DNA from: Bugulina stolonifera
Lineage: Eukaryota > Bryozoa > Gymnolaemata > Cheilostomatida > Bugulidae
Direction of reading: 5' to 3'
Length of the DNA: 64,000 nt
Assembly (NCBI GenBank): GCA_935421135.1
Contig: OW285194.1
Coordinates: forward strand, 4,800,876 to 4,864,875
How positions within the stretch are numbered: the stretch's first letter is position 1; each line of letters begins with the position of its first letter. A program made the translations under genes and the position numbers. The notes below the pieces were generated by a model. It was given only the letters and a program-made list of their open reading frames with translations. It made no database searches and was not told the origin of the DNA. This document shows positions 51,025 through 63,329 of the stretch, in pieces.

Positions 51025-54000
51025 GTTAGTATATTATATAATGTCTATATTGGTGTACAATGGTATATACATGTATATTGGATTGCATTTAAAGCCTAGT
51101 TCCCAGTGAATCTTTTCTAGAAGACGTAGTTATTCAATCATAATGATCTCGTTGTACTCAACTCCAACTAGCGAACTAGTCAGGATCATAAAAGTCTAAT
51201 GTGTCATATCATTCCATTGGCTACAATTGGCTGGTTCTCATTTAGTTGTGGCTATTTAGTGACAAAGCTATCCAAAAAGAAAGTAAGATCATTCATTACT
51301 AATGCAGTTTCTATAAGTCACGTGGTATATGGAGCAAATTTGTTTCTGTTGTCTAAGCGTCTTACAATGTCTGGAGTAGGAGTTTTCAGTAGTCTTTTTC
51401 TAATTTTGTATTTTTATACCTCAACCATGGGCTGAAAGGAGTATTTGAAGCCGAATATAGTAGCAATATATAAAATTACTGTTGTTGAGCCTTTAAAATG
51501 TGTCTTTCAACTGTCAGAAGATAAGATAAAGATAGGTAAGAAAAAGTAAATTGAATTGAAATTGAATTGAATTTTCCCACTGAGACCCTCGGTTTATTTA
51601 TTAGATTATCATAATCAATGTTGAGTTAATCTAATGATGGTGTGATTAGATTTTCTTCTTTTAGTTTAAAAGATTAGATGGTGCTTCTTAACTTATAATG
51701 CTAATTCTATCCTGATAATTAATTTTCCACAACGATGTTCATGCTGAGATAATGACTGGATGATGTTAGTGTTGAATATCATTGGTGTAATTATTTTATT
51801 TTAATTTTTATAATAATTATAATTTTTATAAACTTACTAAGTAATTATATTTATATTTTATATTATGCATTTTAATAATAATTACATGTTTAGTTAATAG
51901 CAATTGTATTGCCATTGTTGCATTGAATCATTGTTATTAAGTCTGTTGTGACTTTTGTCAAGCAAAAATTATAATTAACATTAATTTCAAACATCATAAA
52001 TATGCAGCCTACTATTAATTTAAATATAATTTGAATGATCGAAAATTGAAATTTCGTTTGACGTAGCCAATTGACCGAGTTGAAAGGTTTAGGACTTTAA
52101 GGGAGCAGGTCCAACTGAACAGTGCAAACATATGACAAGGAAATGGGCCAACAATAAAGACTCCCGGAAGTGCCCCCAAGTCTCAGAGTCAGCGCATGAC
52201 TCGGAGGTCTGGGTGTTACTTCTATAGCTAGGCTTGGGTTAACACTATAGGGAGGGTCTCAACTGCTGAGTCCTGGTAGAAATCATGGGTCTGTACCTGG
52301 GGAAATCCAAGGCCAGGGGAAATTGTCTGATACCCTACTGTTCGCAGAAATCAGTGAGAGACTGTATGAGTTCAGTGAGATAAGTTTATTGAACAACAGC
52401 CTACTAAAAACTGAAGTTAAAGTGCGAAATGGTATATGAATTTCAATTCCAGACTGAAACTAATGGATTAACCTGTACTTTAAGATGGTTTCAAACCAAA
52501 AGGGGTACAATTGGTACAGAAGGTCTCCGACTGGAACGTACAAAGAGGGATAATCACATAGAAAGTGCAGTTGTAGGAATAACTAGCACAAGTGTTATAT
52601 CCAAAACATTAGTAAAGTAGCAGAGTATACAATCATACAAACATCCCATTGTCAATACCATGTAAGTTGTCTGATTAAACAATCAAGCTAGTACAACTTA
52701 ATGCAATGTACACGTAATAGAATATCGATGTTACTTTCTACAGAATGCGTCAGTACAGGACACAACAATAATGATTAATTAAAATTCATTTTCACATTGT
52801 TTATTGATGTCCCGTTACAGATTTGCCACTCTACAATGGTTGGGAAAGCTCAAGGACAGCTGTGCCTGCTCTGTTTTCCTTTCGGCCTCCACTTGCTAAA
52901 AACAAAAAGAACGCCTCCGAAGAACACAGCCCATGATTGTCTCAGAACGTTGATGTGGTTCTTGCTGAGCATCTACACGCTCAAACTGTCATCACAGAAG
53001 GTATTTGATTTATATTTTCTTCATTAAGTCTTTTAATTGCTGTATAGAGGATGTGCTTAATATTTCGTCATGTTATTATTTTTTCTGGGTTTAATGCTAT
53101 TTGCTTTCTGAGTAAATATTTACTATTTGTGATACTAGTTATTGTTGTTCCTTTAGAAAATAAGATTGGAAGATAAAACCTGTGAGCAGTGGAACTAACT
53201 TATCAACTAATCTTATTTCTAACTTCCATAGTTAATTTACTAACCAATGCTTTTAGTGTGGCTAGAATATACCCATTTCTCATTTATATGCATTACTTAG
53301 TGTTCTTGTAGTTTTGACATGTCTCTGTTTAATACGTTTAACCTATTTCAGCCATTGGTGAAGAAAATGGTCATCAGCAGAAGCAGAAGTAGATGTTGTG
53401 CTATAGATTTGCTACCTTGATGACTGTCATCTTTGCCTAAGGTTTTGGACAGGTCCTTAGACAAAAACTGGAGGAGAACTGTCGCAAACAGACTGAGCAG
53501 GTTATGCAAATACTTTACAAGAAAAATTGCATAAAAGTGTAGCAAATTGAGCAAATACAGTATCTGAACAAGTAATACAATGGAGCCTTCTCATCTGCAG
53601 AGATACACAAGTTTTCTGTGAGATCACAGATTCATACATTGCAGCACTGTCCCTTTCCCTCTCAAGTGCCTGATCTCAGATTTTCCATTATATGCGGGAC
53701 ATCTGCCATAAAAGAAGACTTCCTTGCTCACTGCGGCCTTCACACACACACTCTACTTAAAGCATTTATACCAAAACTTTCCCACAACCTTGATTAGCTG
53801 AACCAATGCCACTACTAAAACATGTCATGGCAGCTTTGATAATCTCCAGTGATTGGTTTTAGTGTCTCACCATTGACAGAGTTTCCTGCGTTTAGCTTCT
53901 AACTTTAATTTCCTAAACTGAGTTTTCTGTGGTACCTAAATATTTCTTTTGTCATTTTCAAGAATATGACAATGTTTGCTTCCATTGAAAATGTGTTGCA

Positions 54001-54500
54001 CTAAATATTATTTTTTATTAGGCTGATACACAGTACATGTAATTATGATTGTTTAGTATAATAAAAAGTAGATCCAATAAGGTTTATCCAGGCCATTATA
54101 TTATATTTTCTTATTTGAAGATTTTTATGTGTTTAAACTAATTCTGTTGATCTGTTGTGGTCTGTAGCTAAAATTATGTAGTAAAAATGTGTATCAAAAA
54201 TATTGTTTACAAAGTTTAGTATACAATTAATCAGTTGTTATAATCATTATGCTATTATGCTATCAGAGGTTTTATATTATACAGCACTGTTCTAGAAATA
54301 TGTAAAATTGCGATTGTTACACTAAACTCCCATGAATTGGGTGTTTGATTACAAAATATGTATGAAATGATACTAAATAACACTATGTTATATAGTAGCA
54401 TAATATCGCTAATGGAAACAATATAGCGATTTCATTGGCCAGACTTTGTTTTTGTATGGCTTTGTTTAGTGATAGGCCTCCACATGGTTGTTGCAACCAA
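51025..54500. other. Large intron 3 of TRIM-like gene 2, first part
   Basis: Intron 3 is 5.7 kb here against 0.6 kb in gene 1. Open frames of 60-78 codons (for example 51199-51435 and 52429-52620) match nothing I know. AT-rich throughout 51750-52050. I see no terminal repeats. Confidence 0.4.
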
Positions 54501-55025
54501 TAGGGAACCAGGCTTTACTTCCCATGGAGGTTGTGTCACTCTAGACAACTATTCGATTGCGAATAACTGTGACACATAACTGTGACACGCTTCTTTGAGC
54601 TTCATTCAATTTTTAATAGCAGTTCAGCCAATCTGCTTTTATTTTCAGCCCAATCAGCTATTCGCTGGTTATACTAGTGCCCTTACTGCTGTGGCCAGTC
54701 TTATCTAAAACACTGTGAAGTCGCAAACAAACTCAATATGGGTGTTTAAAGCCTTTTCTGCTTCCAAAACATAGGCTTTACAAAAAAGAAACACACAAAG
54801 AAAGGGTTATAGTATGTGTGGACAGTGTATGTTAACATCTTTATATTGGAAGTCTTAAATACTACCGGTTTAACCACAAATATACAACATTTTAGATATT
54901 GGCAAAAAATCATGGGAAGATAAATCTAAATTTTATTAAGATTGTCTACTGCTGCAATAGTACAACACTATACTTCTACACAGTTTCCACAGACAATTTT
55001 AAGGTTGTGTATGTGATGCCTAGTA

Positions 55026-55888
55026 CCAAAGAGTAAGAGGGGAGGCTCGTCTATGAGGATTCTGTGTTCGATGTGCCACTCAGTTTAAAAATATGAGCAC
55101 ATGAGTCGCTGGCATTAAGCGAGTAGACAACTCCGTTGAATCGTGATGCGCTTCCTCATTGCTAAACAGCAATGCGCATGTGCACGGCTCTGGCGCTTAA
55201 CACGTCACAGTTATAGCATCCAATCGCATCCAATCAAAATCATTTCTATGGAGAGATAAATATTATTGTTTATTGACATAGCCTATAGTTTGAGCACTAT
55301 TTTCATTTAGTGTGGGCATGTTGTAGGGCCCACAAACTAGCCTACCAACTAAAATGGTATCTGAACTATACACCATAAATCAAATTAAGTATATGGAGTC
55401 CTGATGTTAGAGAAACGTGTTGCACAAATTTGCTCATTTTAACCGCGATTTCGGCGTTTGTACGTTTTTTTTATTATGAAAGAGCAAAGTTTAAATTTGG
55501 ATTTCAACTTAACCAATTGCAGCAAGTTTAAATCTATCAGTATTATTTTCCTTATTTTGTTGAGCATGTTGGTATTTGAAAAAAGTGTCATTTTATGTTG
55601 AGATACGCAATTTTCTTCAAATCTGGCGAATTTACTTGCCAATATCTATCGTATCCCATGGAAATATGTAGTGTGTATATAGTCAGCCTGTTCATTAGAG
55701 TGTCACCAATTGTTGACATTGTTTATATTTTAATTTCAGTTGATGTGTGAATTTTACTTTTTTAAAAACATTCATCATCTTTTCTTCTGACTTTACCAAG
55801 TACCCGAGGCGCACATCGAACACCGGAAGCCCATTGTAACATATATACAGGTTTTCATGGACGAGCCTCCTTCTCTCTTACTCCTTGC
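55026..55888. mobile_element. Non-autonomous DNA transposon with ~80-90-bp inverted ends
   Basis: The left end CAAAGAGTAAGAGGGGAGGC, TCGTCTATGAGGATTCTG...TGTTCGATGTGCC matches the inverse of the right end (CACATCGAACACCGG..., ATGGACGAGCCTCCTTCTCT, CTTACTCCTTG). It is about 860 bases with no coding capacity. The flanks CTAGTAC and CTAATAC could be a decayed target duplication, and a CA..G start would suit a hAT-like element, but this is weak. It lies within the ~2-kb insert of intron 3 of TRIM-like gene 2. Confidence 0.75.
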
Positions 55889-56146
55889 TAATACGCATGC
55901 ATTTGACTTGGCTATAGTCAATGAATATTTTGCAGCTACCCTGATGCCTTCTTATCTTGTTTTTGGTGATGTTTCAAATCCATGACCCGCCTACTGTGCA
56001 TTGTAGAAAAATAATATAAAACATAATATGAACTCTGCAGAGCAATGAAGCTCAAGAGAAGTAAACAAGAAATAGCTGTGTTTGTGTTATTAATTTTCAT
56101 GGAAATAAATGGGCGCCTTTGAATTGTCCGTGGCCGTGGCGCCTTT

Positions 56147-56440
56147 GAATTGTCCGTGGCCGTGGCTTAGGGGTTAGAATGCTGAGCTTTCATGCTGAAG
56201 GTTCCAGGTTCAAATCCCGGTCACGGTGGTGTTAGGGAGAGCATCCAGCCACAATTGCTCCTGTGCCCCATATTAAAGTCCTTGGGGTCATGCAAGCCAG
56301 CATGGCTTCAAGGCAACTCCTCTACCCCTGCCAAAAAAGGCCATGTTATCTGGGCCTTTCTCACTGGGAGTTGGCCAGCACTGGCACCTGGCAGTGAGAG
56401 CTGCTAGGGGCTGGTCACGCCGAGGAGTATAAGTCGGTGA
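56147..56440 (+). repeat. SINE with tRNA-derived head (family A)
   Basis: The head has box A (TGGCTTAGGGG, about 56162) and an exact canonical box B (GGTTCAAATCC, about 56208) at tRNA-like spacing. The body GTGTTAGGGAGAGCATCCAG resembles the GGAAGRGCATCC core seen in several metazoan SINE families. A decayed relative is at 684-885. A short direct repeat (GCGCCTTTGAATTGTCCGTG) precedes it at about 56113 and 56139. The T tract at 56443 ends it. It lies in intron 3 of TRIM-like gene 2, 250 bases before exon 4. Confidence 0.85.
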
Positions 56441-56886
56441 GTTTTTTTTTTAATTGTCCTCTCTCAAAACTGATTTGAGAGAAGACAACTTCTAATTAGT
56501 AGCGATTTAGCGAATATACGTGTACATGCTATTCCCTATATTTAAATATTACTATCATATTAGCAGATTCTCTCTTCTTTTAGTGAATAGCGAATAGCTT
56601 ATGTTTCTCTATTCTTAAAACTATCGAGTCCCACCCCTGCTAGAGGCTGACATTGTTAATATTGACTCAATTATATCACACATGTTTAGGTTCATCGCAT
56701 CAACCCATCTCTATAGATGAGTTGGTATCAGAGCTGCAGAAGACTTACAACAATCTAAAAGTAGAGGTCATGGATAAAGAGGGGGAGTTGTCTGCACTGT
56801 TAAAGAGAACATCTAAATATGTATCAGATTATGAGATGGAGACGGAGGAGATGATCAGATTGATTCACAGGACTAGAGATGAACAG

Positions 56887-58575
56887 GTACATGTAGTAGC
56901 ACTATTATACAATCCTGATTGTTTGTGTTGTACTGTATATTACCCTAAAAGCAGAAGTTTGCTAATCCTGGAGCATTTTGAGTTAGATGTTATAACTAAA
57001 ATTGGGGGTTTTGGTATTGTCAGTTATAACATTTAATTGGAGCCAAAGTACTTAGGACTCACCAGCTGTACGTAATATGTAGTAGTAGTACGCTGTCTGT
57101 AGGTCCTTTTGTCAGCACCTTGATCTCCAATGTAGTAAGCTGTGTGGCGTAGGTTCTGGTTCTGTGGTCTAGGATGTGGCGGTGTCGACTCTATTCCAAG
57201 GTCTACAACGAGATAGTTGTTCCGCATATATCCTTACTCCTTAGTACGCATTGATATGAGTTACTGGGTAGCCTACGATCCACCTACACTCCACACGCTC
57301 CACACTATTGTAGTTTAGTTTAGTTTTTAGTGTTTTTGTTTTAGTGTTTTATTGGTTTTTATTTGATTTTCTATTTTGTAGTTTTTCTTCCATTTTCGTG
57401 TTTTCTACTAGCTTATACATTTGTATAATATATATGTGTAACGTCTATGTAGTCGTCCACTCTTGTCACTGTGTGACTTATCTACAGGTATGTCGACAGT
57501 CTATACTGCTGTCTCTCCATGCCTCATTTTCACAGTCTACTCTAGGTATCTGTCTATCTATCTCTCTACTGAGACTACTCTACTGTGTAGGTACTCCTCT
57601 CCTATATATACCTGTCCTGTCTACAGTCAGCCAATCAATTTTAGTGAGGAGTTACATTCTCTTAAGTGCAGAAGAGTGGACAACTCTTAAATATACTAAT
57701 TGTCACTATTTATATGCAACATAGAGTTTGGCACATCTGAAATTTGTTTAACTCCCAAAATTAATGTTTAAGCATATTTCAGCATTAGAAACAAGCTTAG
57801 CTAAGCCCTATGTTTACTCAGATTTAAACCCCACTTACACACATTACAAAACTACAACTGACTTCTATATAGTGCAGTAAGCCTACCTGTGAGGTAAAGT
57901 AATTACTATAGCTTGTTAAAAAATCCTCTAATTAAGCTCCTACTCTAGGCTACTTACCAATTATGTTACGGCAAATACTTGCTGCTTTGTAAAATATTCA
58001 ACTATGTATCATATAGCTAAATAGCTGCATGTATGGTCTGTTTAAACCAGAAATTATTTAAATCAGTTTGAAAGCAGAATCTGATAGGGATGGAAATTAT
58101 TCTCTTAGCAAAAAGTACCTGCTTTTAGGGTATAATATAATACTGTACATTGCATAGTAATTATCCCCCCTTGATTGTGTGTATTATATTACCCAGTAAG
58201 TACTGTGTGTTACATGTACCCTAAAAGTAGAAATTACATGCTTAAGAAAGTTTTGCATGTATTCAGCGTATAACTAGATAGCTATGTTCTGTTCAAACCA
58301 GTAACCTAACTATTATAATATACATGTACATTGTATTGAAAGAACTTGATTGCAATGAAAATTACAAACTGTTACAGAGTATACTTTACGTAAGTATTAG
58401 TGGCGTATATACGTACTCTATATAATATACAGCCACAGGTATGTCTGGTATATGCATTTACTCTATATTATACAGCAAATTTGTTTGGTATAATATTACT
58501 TGCTCCATATTATACAGTTACAGGCATGTATGGTGCACAACATGACTGTACTTGTATACAAACTTTACATTACAG
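56887..58575. other. Intron 4 of TRIM-like gene 2
   Basis: 1.7 kb against 1.1 kb in gene 1, with little resemblance between the two. The open frames (57344-57724 and overlapping) are low-complexity Tyr/Cys/Val-rich and look non-coding. Confidence 0.45.
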
Positions 58576-61393
58576 TTGGAAGCTGTCACTTTGGCTTACA
58601 AAAAACTAGAGACAGAGTTTGTTAAACAAAGAAAGACCACCCAGTCTGTAATAGCAAGGTTTATGGAGAATGAGTTGGATGAGAAGTTATTTTCTCTTTG
58701 TAACCAGAGACTGAGGCTAGAGGTCAGAATGAAGGACAATCATCAGGTGAGTAGAATTAACTGGCAATAGTTACAGTCAGTGAGTTGCAATGCACCCCAA
58801 CTACCTCTTGGCAATGAAGCTTTATTCCTTTTTAGCCCCAAAGTCTTAGCTATTTTGTGATAGCCTTCAGTAGCCTGCCCAATATAATATAAACAATACG
58901 TGATGGGTGTGATGCTATGAAGATGAAATGCTATACTAGAAGACAACTTTGGATCCAACTTTAACATAGACAACTCCAAACTGATAGAACATTTGAGCAG
59001 AAGTGAGTAGTATTGGGGTTGTTGTTAGTATAATATTATTGTTATCAACCACAGGTGGATGTTATCAGTGGATACAGACAAACAAGAGAGGAGATTGACA
59101 GACTAATAGATGAAGAATTACCAAAGTTCCATCTAAATAATTCAGTGAAACTACAGACCAAAGGTAATAAAATAAACCTCTGTAACATAATAAATAATAT
59201 ATAATCTGCATACAGTGTACTACACAAATCACACTTAAATAGTATATAATATATACATGCACATGTATATATTATATACACTGTATACTGTATACGCTGT
59301 ATACACTGTATATATGTTATAACTAGCAGAAAGCTATAGGCTCTGCTGGCTGCAATTCCCAGCATTCCATTATCATTAGTGACTGTACGAGGCCTTTACT
59401 TTTACTATATATATACATGTACAATGTATAATATGAAATAGACTGTGTATAATTTACCATCATCACAGATGCCTCTAGGAGCATTGAACTGGAAATAGCT
59501 TTGGCAGAAGATATAAACATTTGTTTTCAAAATGAGGAGACAACTCTGTCTAAACCCCCGCAGACCCTCACCCTAATACACTTCATTGAGATGGATTGTG
59601 CCGCCAACACTGTACATCAACATGATGGTAAAACCTACGTAGGTCAAGATAGCTATCTACAAGTGATAGATGAGAACTTTCAACTCCCCCAGCAGCTATG
59701 TACATACACCGATTGTTCAGTAGATGATGTTGCTGTTTTTGATAACAGAATCTATTCACTACTTTACGACCTTGGTGTTAATCAATATGTATTGTCTGTA
59801 CATGACCTTGAAGGTCGACTTATCAACCAATGGGAGCATAGAGATGATGGAAATTATAGTTTAGCAGTCGTTAACAGCCAGCTAGTTATACCTTGTAAAT
59901 CTACTACATGTAGAACTCTGTCTGTATATTCACTAACTGGTCAGCTGGTCAAACAGATACCTTGTCCTCAGCTAGCAGCAGATGTAGGTTATGGAGTATC
60001 AGTGTGTGCTGCCACAGGAAATGATGTCATAGTTGGTGACTACAACTCTTCTAAAGTGTTTAGAATTGATATCAGTACTGAAGAAGTCAAATGGACTCTC
60101 ACAGATTTAGGTGGAGCTGAGTGTGTCGCTCGTTACGGAGGTTATATAGTGGTGTACAGGGAGGAAGAGGAGAATCGGGGGATGACTATCGCCGATGTTA
60201 ACACAGGTTAGTACTGTGTGGTCAATAGACTATGTCTCTATAGCTATTTGTACTTTTATTCATGTTAAGTCAAGGGAATTTAAACACTGTTATTATAAAT
60301 GACAAACATCGTAAAACTAACTATAGAATGCCGCCATGATTTTAACACAAACGGTGAAACAATAAAAACCGTCAAAAACAGGCCTATTAAAAGACAAAAC
60401 TCCCTGACAATGGAAAATGTCATACAAGTTCTCACATACATATGAGTACATGTATATGTATTTGATTCACAAGAGTTAATAAAACATAGCAAAGATTCGA
60501 TAATAGCTTGGAGGTACATAACTTTGAATCTAATGCTAGCATTTCCCATCTGGTGCTTCACTTCAAGTACTATATTGCATCCCTTCTGTAGCGGAAAGTC
60601 TTCAATGTCTTATGTTTTATCAAAGACTCTACTGGAATTTGATGGTCTTTGTATCAACAAAATTGTTCATAAACATGATGCACCCATTGTGATGGAGCTT
60701 GCCCTATCTATCGTGGTCTTTACTCTAGAATTCTGCTGTCTCCTTATTTTAAGTTTGAAGATAGAATTGTGTGTAAAATTCTCAACAATTTGATATGGTA
60801 GTAGGAACAACAATAAATGTAGTGTTTGACCTTCACTTGGCCTTCAGTGGTGTGACTGTGCACTGTTGTTGTATTCATGTCTGTCATATACTTCCAGGGC
60901 AACTCCTCTCACAGCTCTACCTCGAGAATGAAAGCAATGTATATGATATACATGTATCTGGTGACACACTAGCTGTAGCATGCCATGATGGTGTCAGGTG
61001 GTATAGGATAGAATAAATCCAGTATGTAACTGGGTCCAACATAAACACAGGCACATCCCATAGATATAGAATTATATCTATCTGATATACAGACATCATC
61101 ATAATATAATATAATATTTTATTTTATTTATCAGCTTATCATTCTTATCCCTTGTGTGTATTAGTGTTATATAACTATTATTCAATAAATAACATTAAAT
61201 TTGCTGCTTCTGATATATTAACTATTTATTTATATGCATACTCACTATAATGTAGTTTGAACACCCACTAAAATGCATCTACATCTACATCTGCTATGTT
61301 GCATAAAAATCATATGTAATTGTTCCAAAGTCAAACACAATAAAATACAAGCCTTGCTTTGAAATGCAGTAATGGTTGCATAAAAGTATTGGA

Positions 61394-61700
61394 GTAGAGT
61401 TGTCTGCACATGCACAGTAGTTTTTTGAACATACATAGTAGAGTTGTCTGCACATGCACAGTAGAGTTGTCTGCACATGCACAGTAGAGTTGTCTGTACA
61501 TACACAGTAGAGTTGTCTGCACATACACAATAGAGTTGTCTGTACATACACATTATGAAGTTGTCTGCACTTACATAGTAGAGTTGTTTGCACATACACA
61601 GTAGAGTTGTCTGTACATACACAGTAGAGTTGTCTGTGCATACACAGTAGAGTTGTCTGTACATACACAGTAGAGTTGTCTGTACATACACAGTAGGGTT
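61394..61700. repeat. 23-bp minisatellite (GTAGAGTTGTCTGTACATACACA)
   Basis: About 13 units in 23-base register, with TGCACATG/TGTACATA variants, about 380 bases past the stop of TRIM-like gene 2. The unit length is not a multiple of three and contains no stop on the minus strand, so all three minus frames stay open here (the CTDNSTVYVQ-type frames); these are not genes. Confidence 0.92.
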
Positions 61701-63329
61701 TTCTGTAGGGTGCTTTTTACACTCTTTGTTACAACATGGGCAATTTCATGTCCAAGTGCATCCTGACTCGGCCTCAATATTAGGGTGGAGCAATTCTACT
61801 ATATAAGGAGCTACAGTTTTCTATACTCCTCAGTGGCTTGTGAGCTTCTAATCAAGTAACATAATATAATATATATATGAAGTCATTATGCTGCTCACTG
61901 CTAATTCGCAAATCACAAAGTTTCTCAATGGGATGTGAATTCCCAGACTAGTCTCATAGGTTTCTGAGGCTGTGTGACTGGGACTTACTGTTTCCAACAA
62001 AATCTTGTGAGCTTCTAATATAGTAACGTCTCTTAATACCACATGTACATTGTATATGTCTCTTACTACATGTATATGCAAGAAATCATATGCTGTTTAC
62101 TGCTTTAATTCAAGTTTCTCCATTGGATGTGGGTTTCAAATCTAGTCTCATAAGTTCCTGAGGACTCGGGCTGTATATACCATTTAACCTACACTACATT
62201 CTTTTACTTACTATATGACATAATATTATGTTCAATTCCATTTTCTATATAAACTAATCTGTTCCTCTGCTACTATTGAACCTTCCCTGTAATTATTGAC
62301 TTATTGCTGAGTTAATAAAAGTGAATGTATAAAACATTGATTAAATAATATTGCTACATACGTATTATATCTGGTTGTTTATATAAATACTTTGGTATAT
62401 TATGTTCTAGATTATACTGGATATTATAGAGTTATAATACTACAAGTAGGTACTTATACCATTAACTAAGTGTGGCACATTGATTAACATCGTGATGCTG
62501 TTTCCTGATGTATACACTCTTTGGTTTGATCAATAAAGTATTGTATATTCATGACTAAATATAATACATTGACTTTAGACATTCTATGTTAACGTAGTAA
62601 TCAAGGGAATTGTTAAATAACATTTCTATGAATTCATATTATAATGCATAAATCATGTATATATACCATAAGGTATGGGTAGCCGGCATATGTGTATATA
62701 TGTATATACCCTAAAGTGTATAGGCAGCTGGTATAGAATAAACAGAAGTGCAGCAAAGAACAGATCGGTGGCGGCAGCAGTAAGGCTTGGATGGATGTAT
62801 ACTGCTGTTATAACGTGAGAGTGGAAAGCATATACACTCAACAACAATATTTATAAGTAAGTATCTCTCTATTTAATTCATATATTCACAGGTTTGAATT
62901 AGTCCAACACTGTGAATCTGACTACATACAAAAGTAAAATTCTAGCAACAACAAAAATATTCTCATACATGTTACTTGTCAATAACAACTATTCATTCAT
63001 CTACACATACAGAACCAATGTATGATTTCGATCCTTGGCATCAGAGGACCACAGTATACTATTTAAATAACACTAGTCTACTCATGTACGTACTTGTACA
63101 ATTTGTAGACAGATGGAACCATAACTATATATAGTAGAGATACGCTACAGATTTATGTAATAGTTACACTATTGTACATGTATGTCAAACCATCAAATCC
63201 AAGATCTACCAGATTCATTTAAACAAATCGAGTGGCAATCCAGAATATTCTGTCTGTACACTACACTAAATAATATACAAATAATATTCAAATAATATTG
63301 CATGCTACTATTTAAATTTTAGCACTAAA
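61701..63329. other. No gene recognised
   Basis: AT-rich spacer. Two related ~100-base blocks occur around 61846-62000 and 62005-62170 (TTGTGAGCTTCTAAT, AGTTTCTC-ATGGGATGTG, GACTAGTCTCATA-GTT-CTGAGG), an old internal duplication. No exon found. Confidence 0.45.

Larger units (their letters stand above)
50043..61016 (+). pseudogene. TRIM-like gene, copy 2, with in-frame stop in exon 2
   Basis: Exons: 50043-50221, 50417-50573, 50841-51024, 56690-56886, 58576-58746, 59055-59163, 59469-60206, 60898-61016. Lengths equal those of copy 1 except exon 7 (+3 bases), and all splice sites and phases are kept; 618 codons including the final stop. The RING exon is almost identical to copy 1. In exon 2 the TCA of copy 1 is TAA (50451-50453), so translation from the ATG ends after 71 residues, just past the RING. 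The downstream exons remain open, including the whole propeller region (GDTLAVACHDGVRWYRIE). Skipping exon 2 does not help, because its 157 bases shift the frame and exon 3 then meets a TAG. Either it is a young pseudogene, it makes a RING-only peptide, or the stop is a polymorphism or sequencing error. Confidence 0.8.
36220..61700 (+). repeat. Segmental duplication, copy 2 (interrupted)
   Basis: Tandem partner of 25140-35900. Its upstream part is split: 36250-36980 corresponds to about 25140-25750, and 49130-50042 to about 25790-27885 with internal losses. The ~12 kb between (about 37000-49000) has no counterpart in copy 1 and is filled with mobile-element sequence and the THAP/P2X7-tail gene pair. 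A further ~2-kb insert lies in intron 3 (about 54545-56640). Confidence 0.8.

Noticed and set aside
52429..53027. Open frames in the large intron of TRIM-like gene 2
   Set aside because: Short, different frames, no domain, and composition like the surrounding AT-rich intron.
56150..56225. Functional tRNA gene
   Set aside because: Boxes A and B are present, but the arms do not form a clean cloverleaf and the sequence continues into a repeated SINE body.
57344..57724. 126-codon Tyr/Val/Cys-rich frame
   Set aside because: Low-complexity CTAT/TGT-rich DNA inside an intron; an overlapping second frame is open too.
61245..61777. Overlapping minus-strand frames of 65-148 codons with repeated CTDNSTVYVQTTLL-type text
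   Set aside because: The 23-bp minisatellite is open in all three minus frames. There is no start context and no family resemblance.
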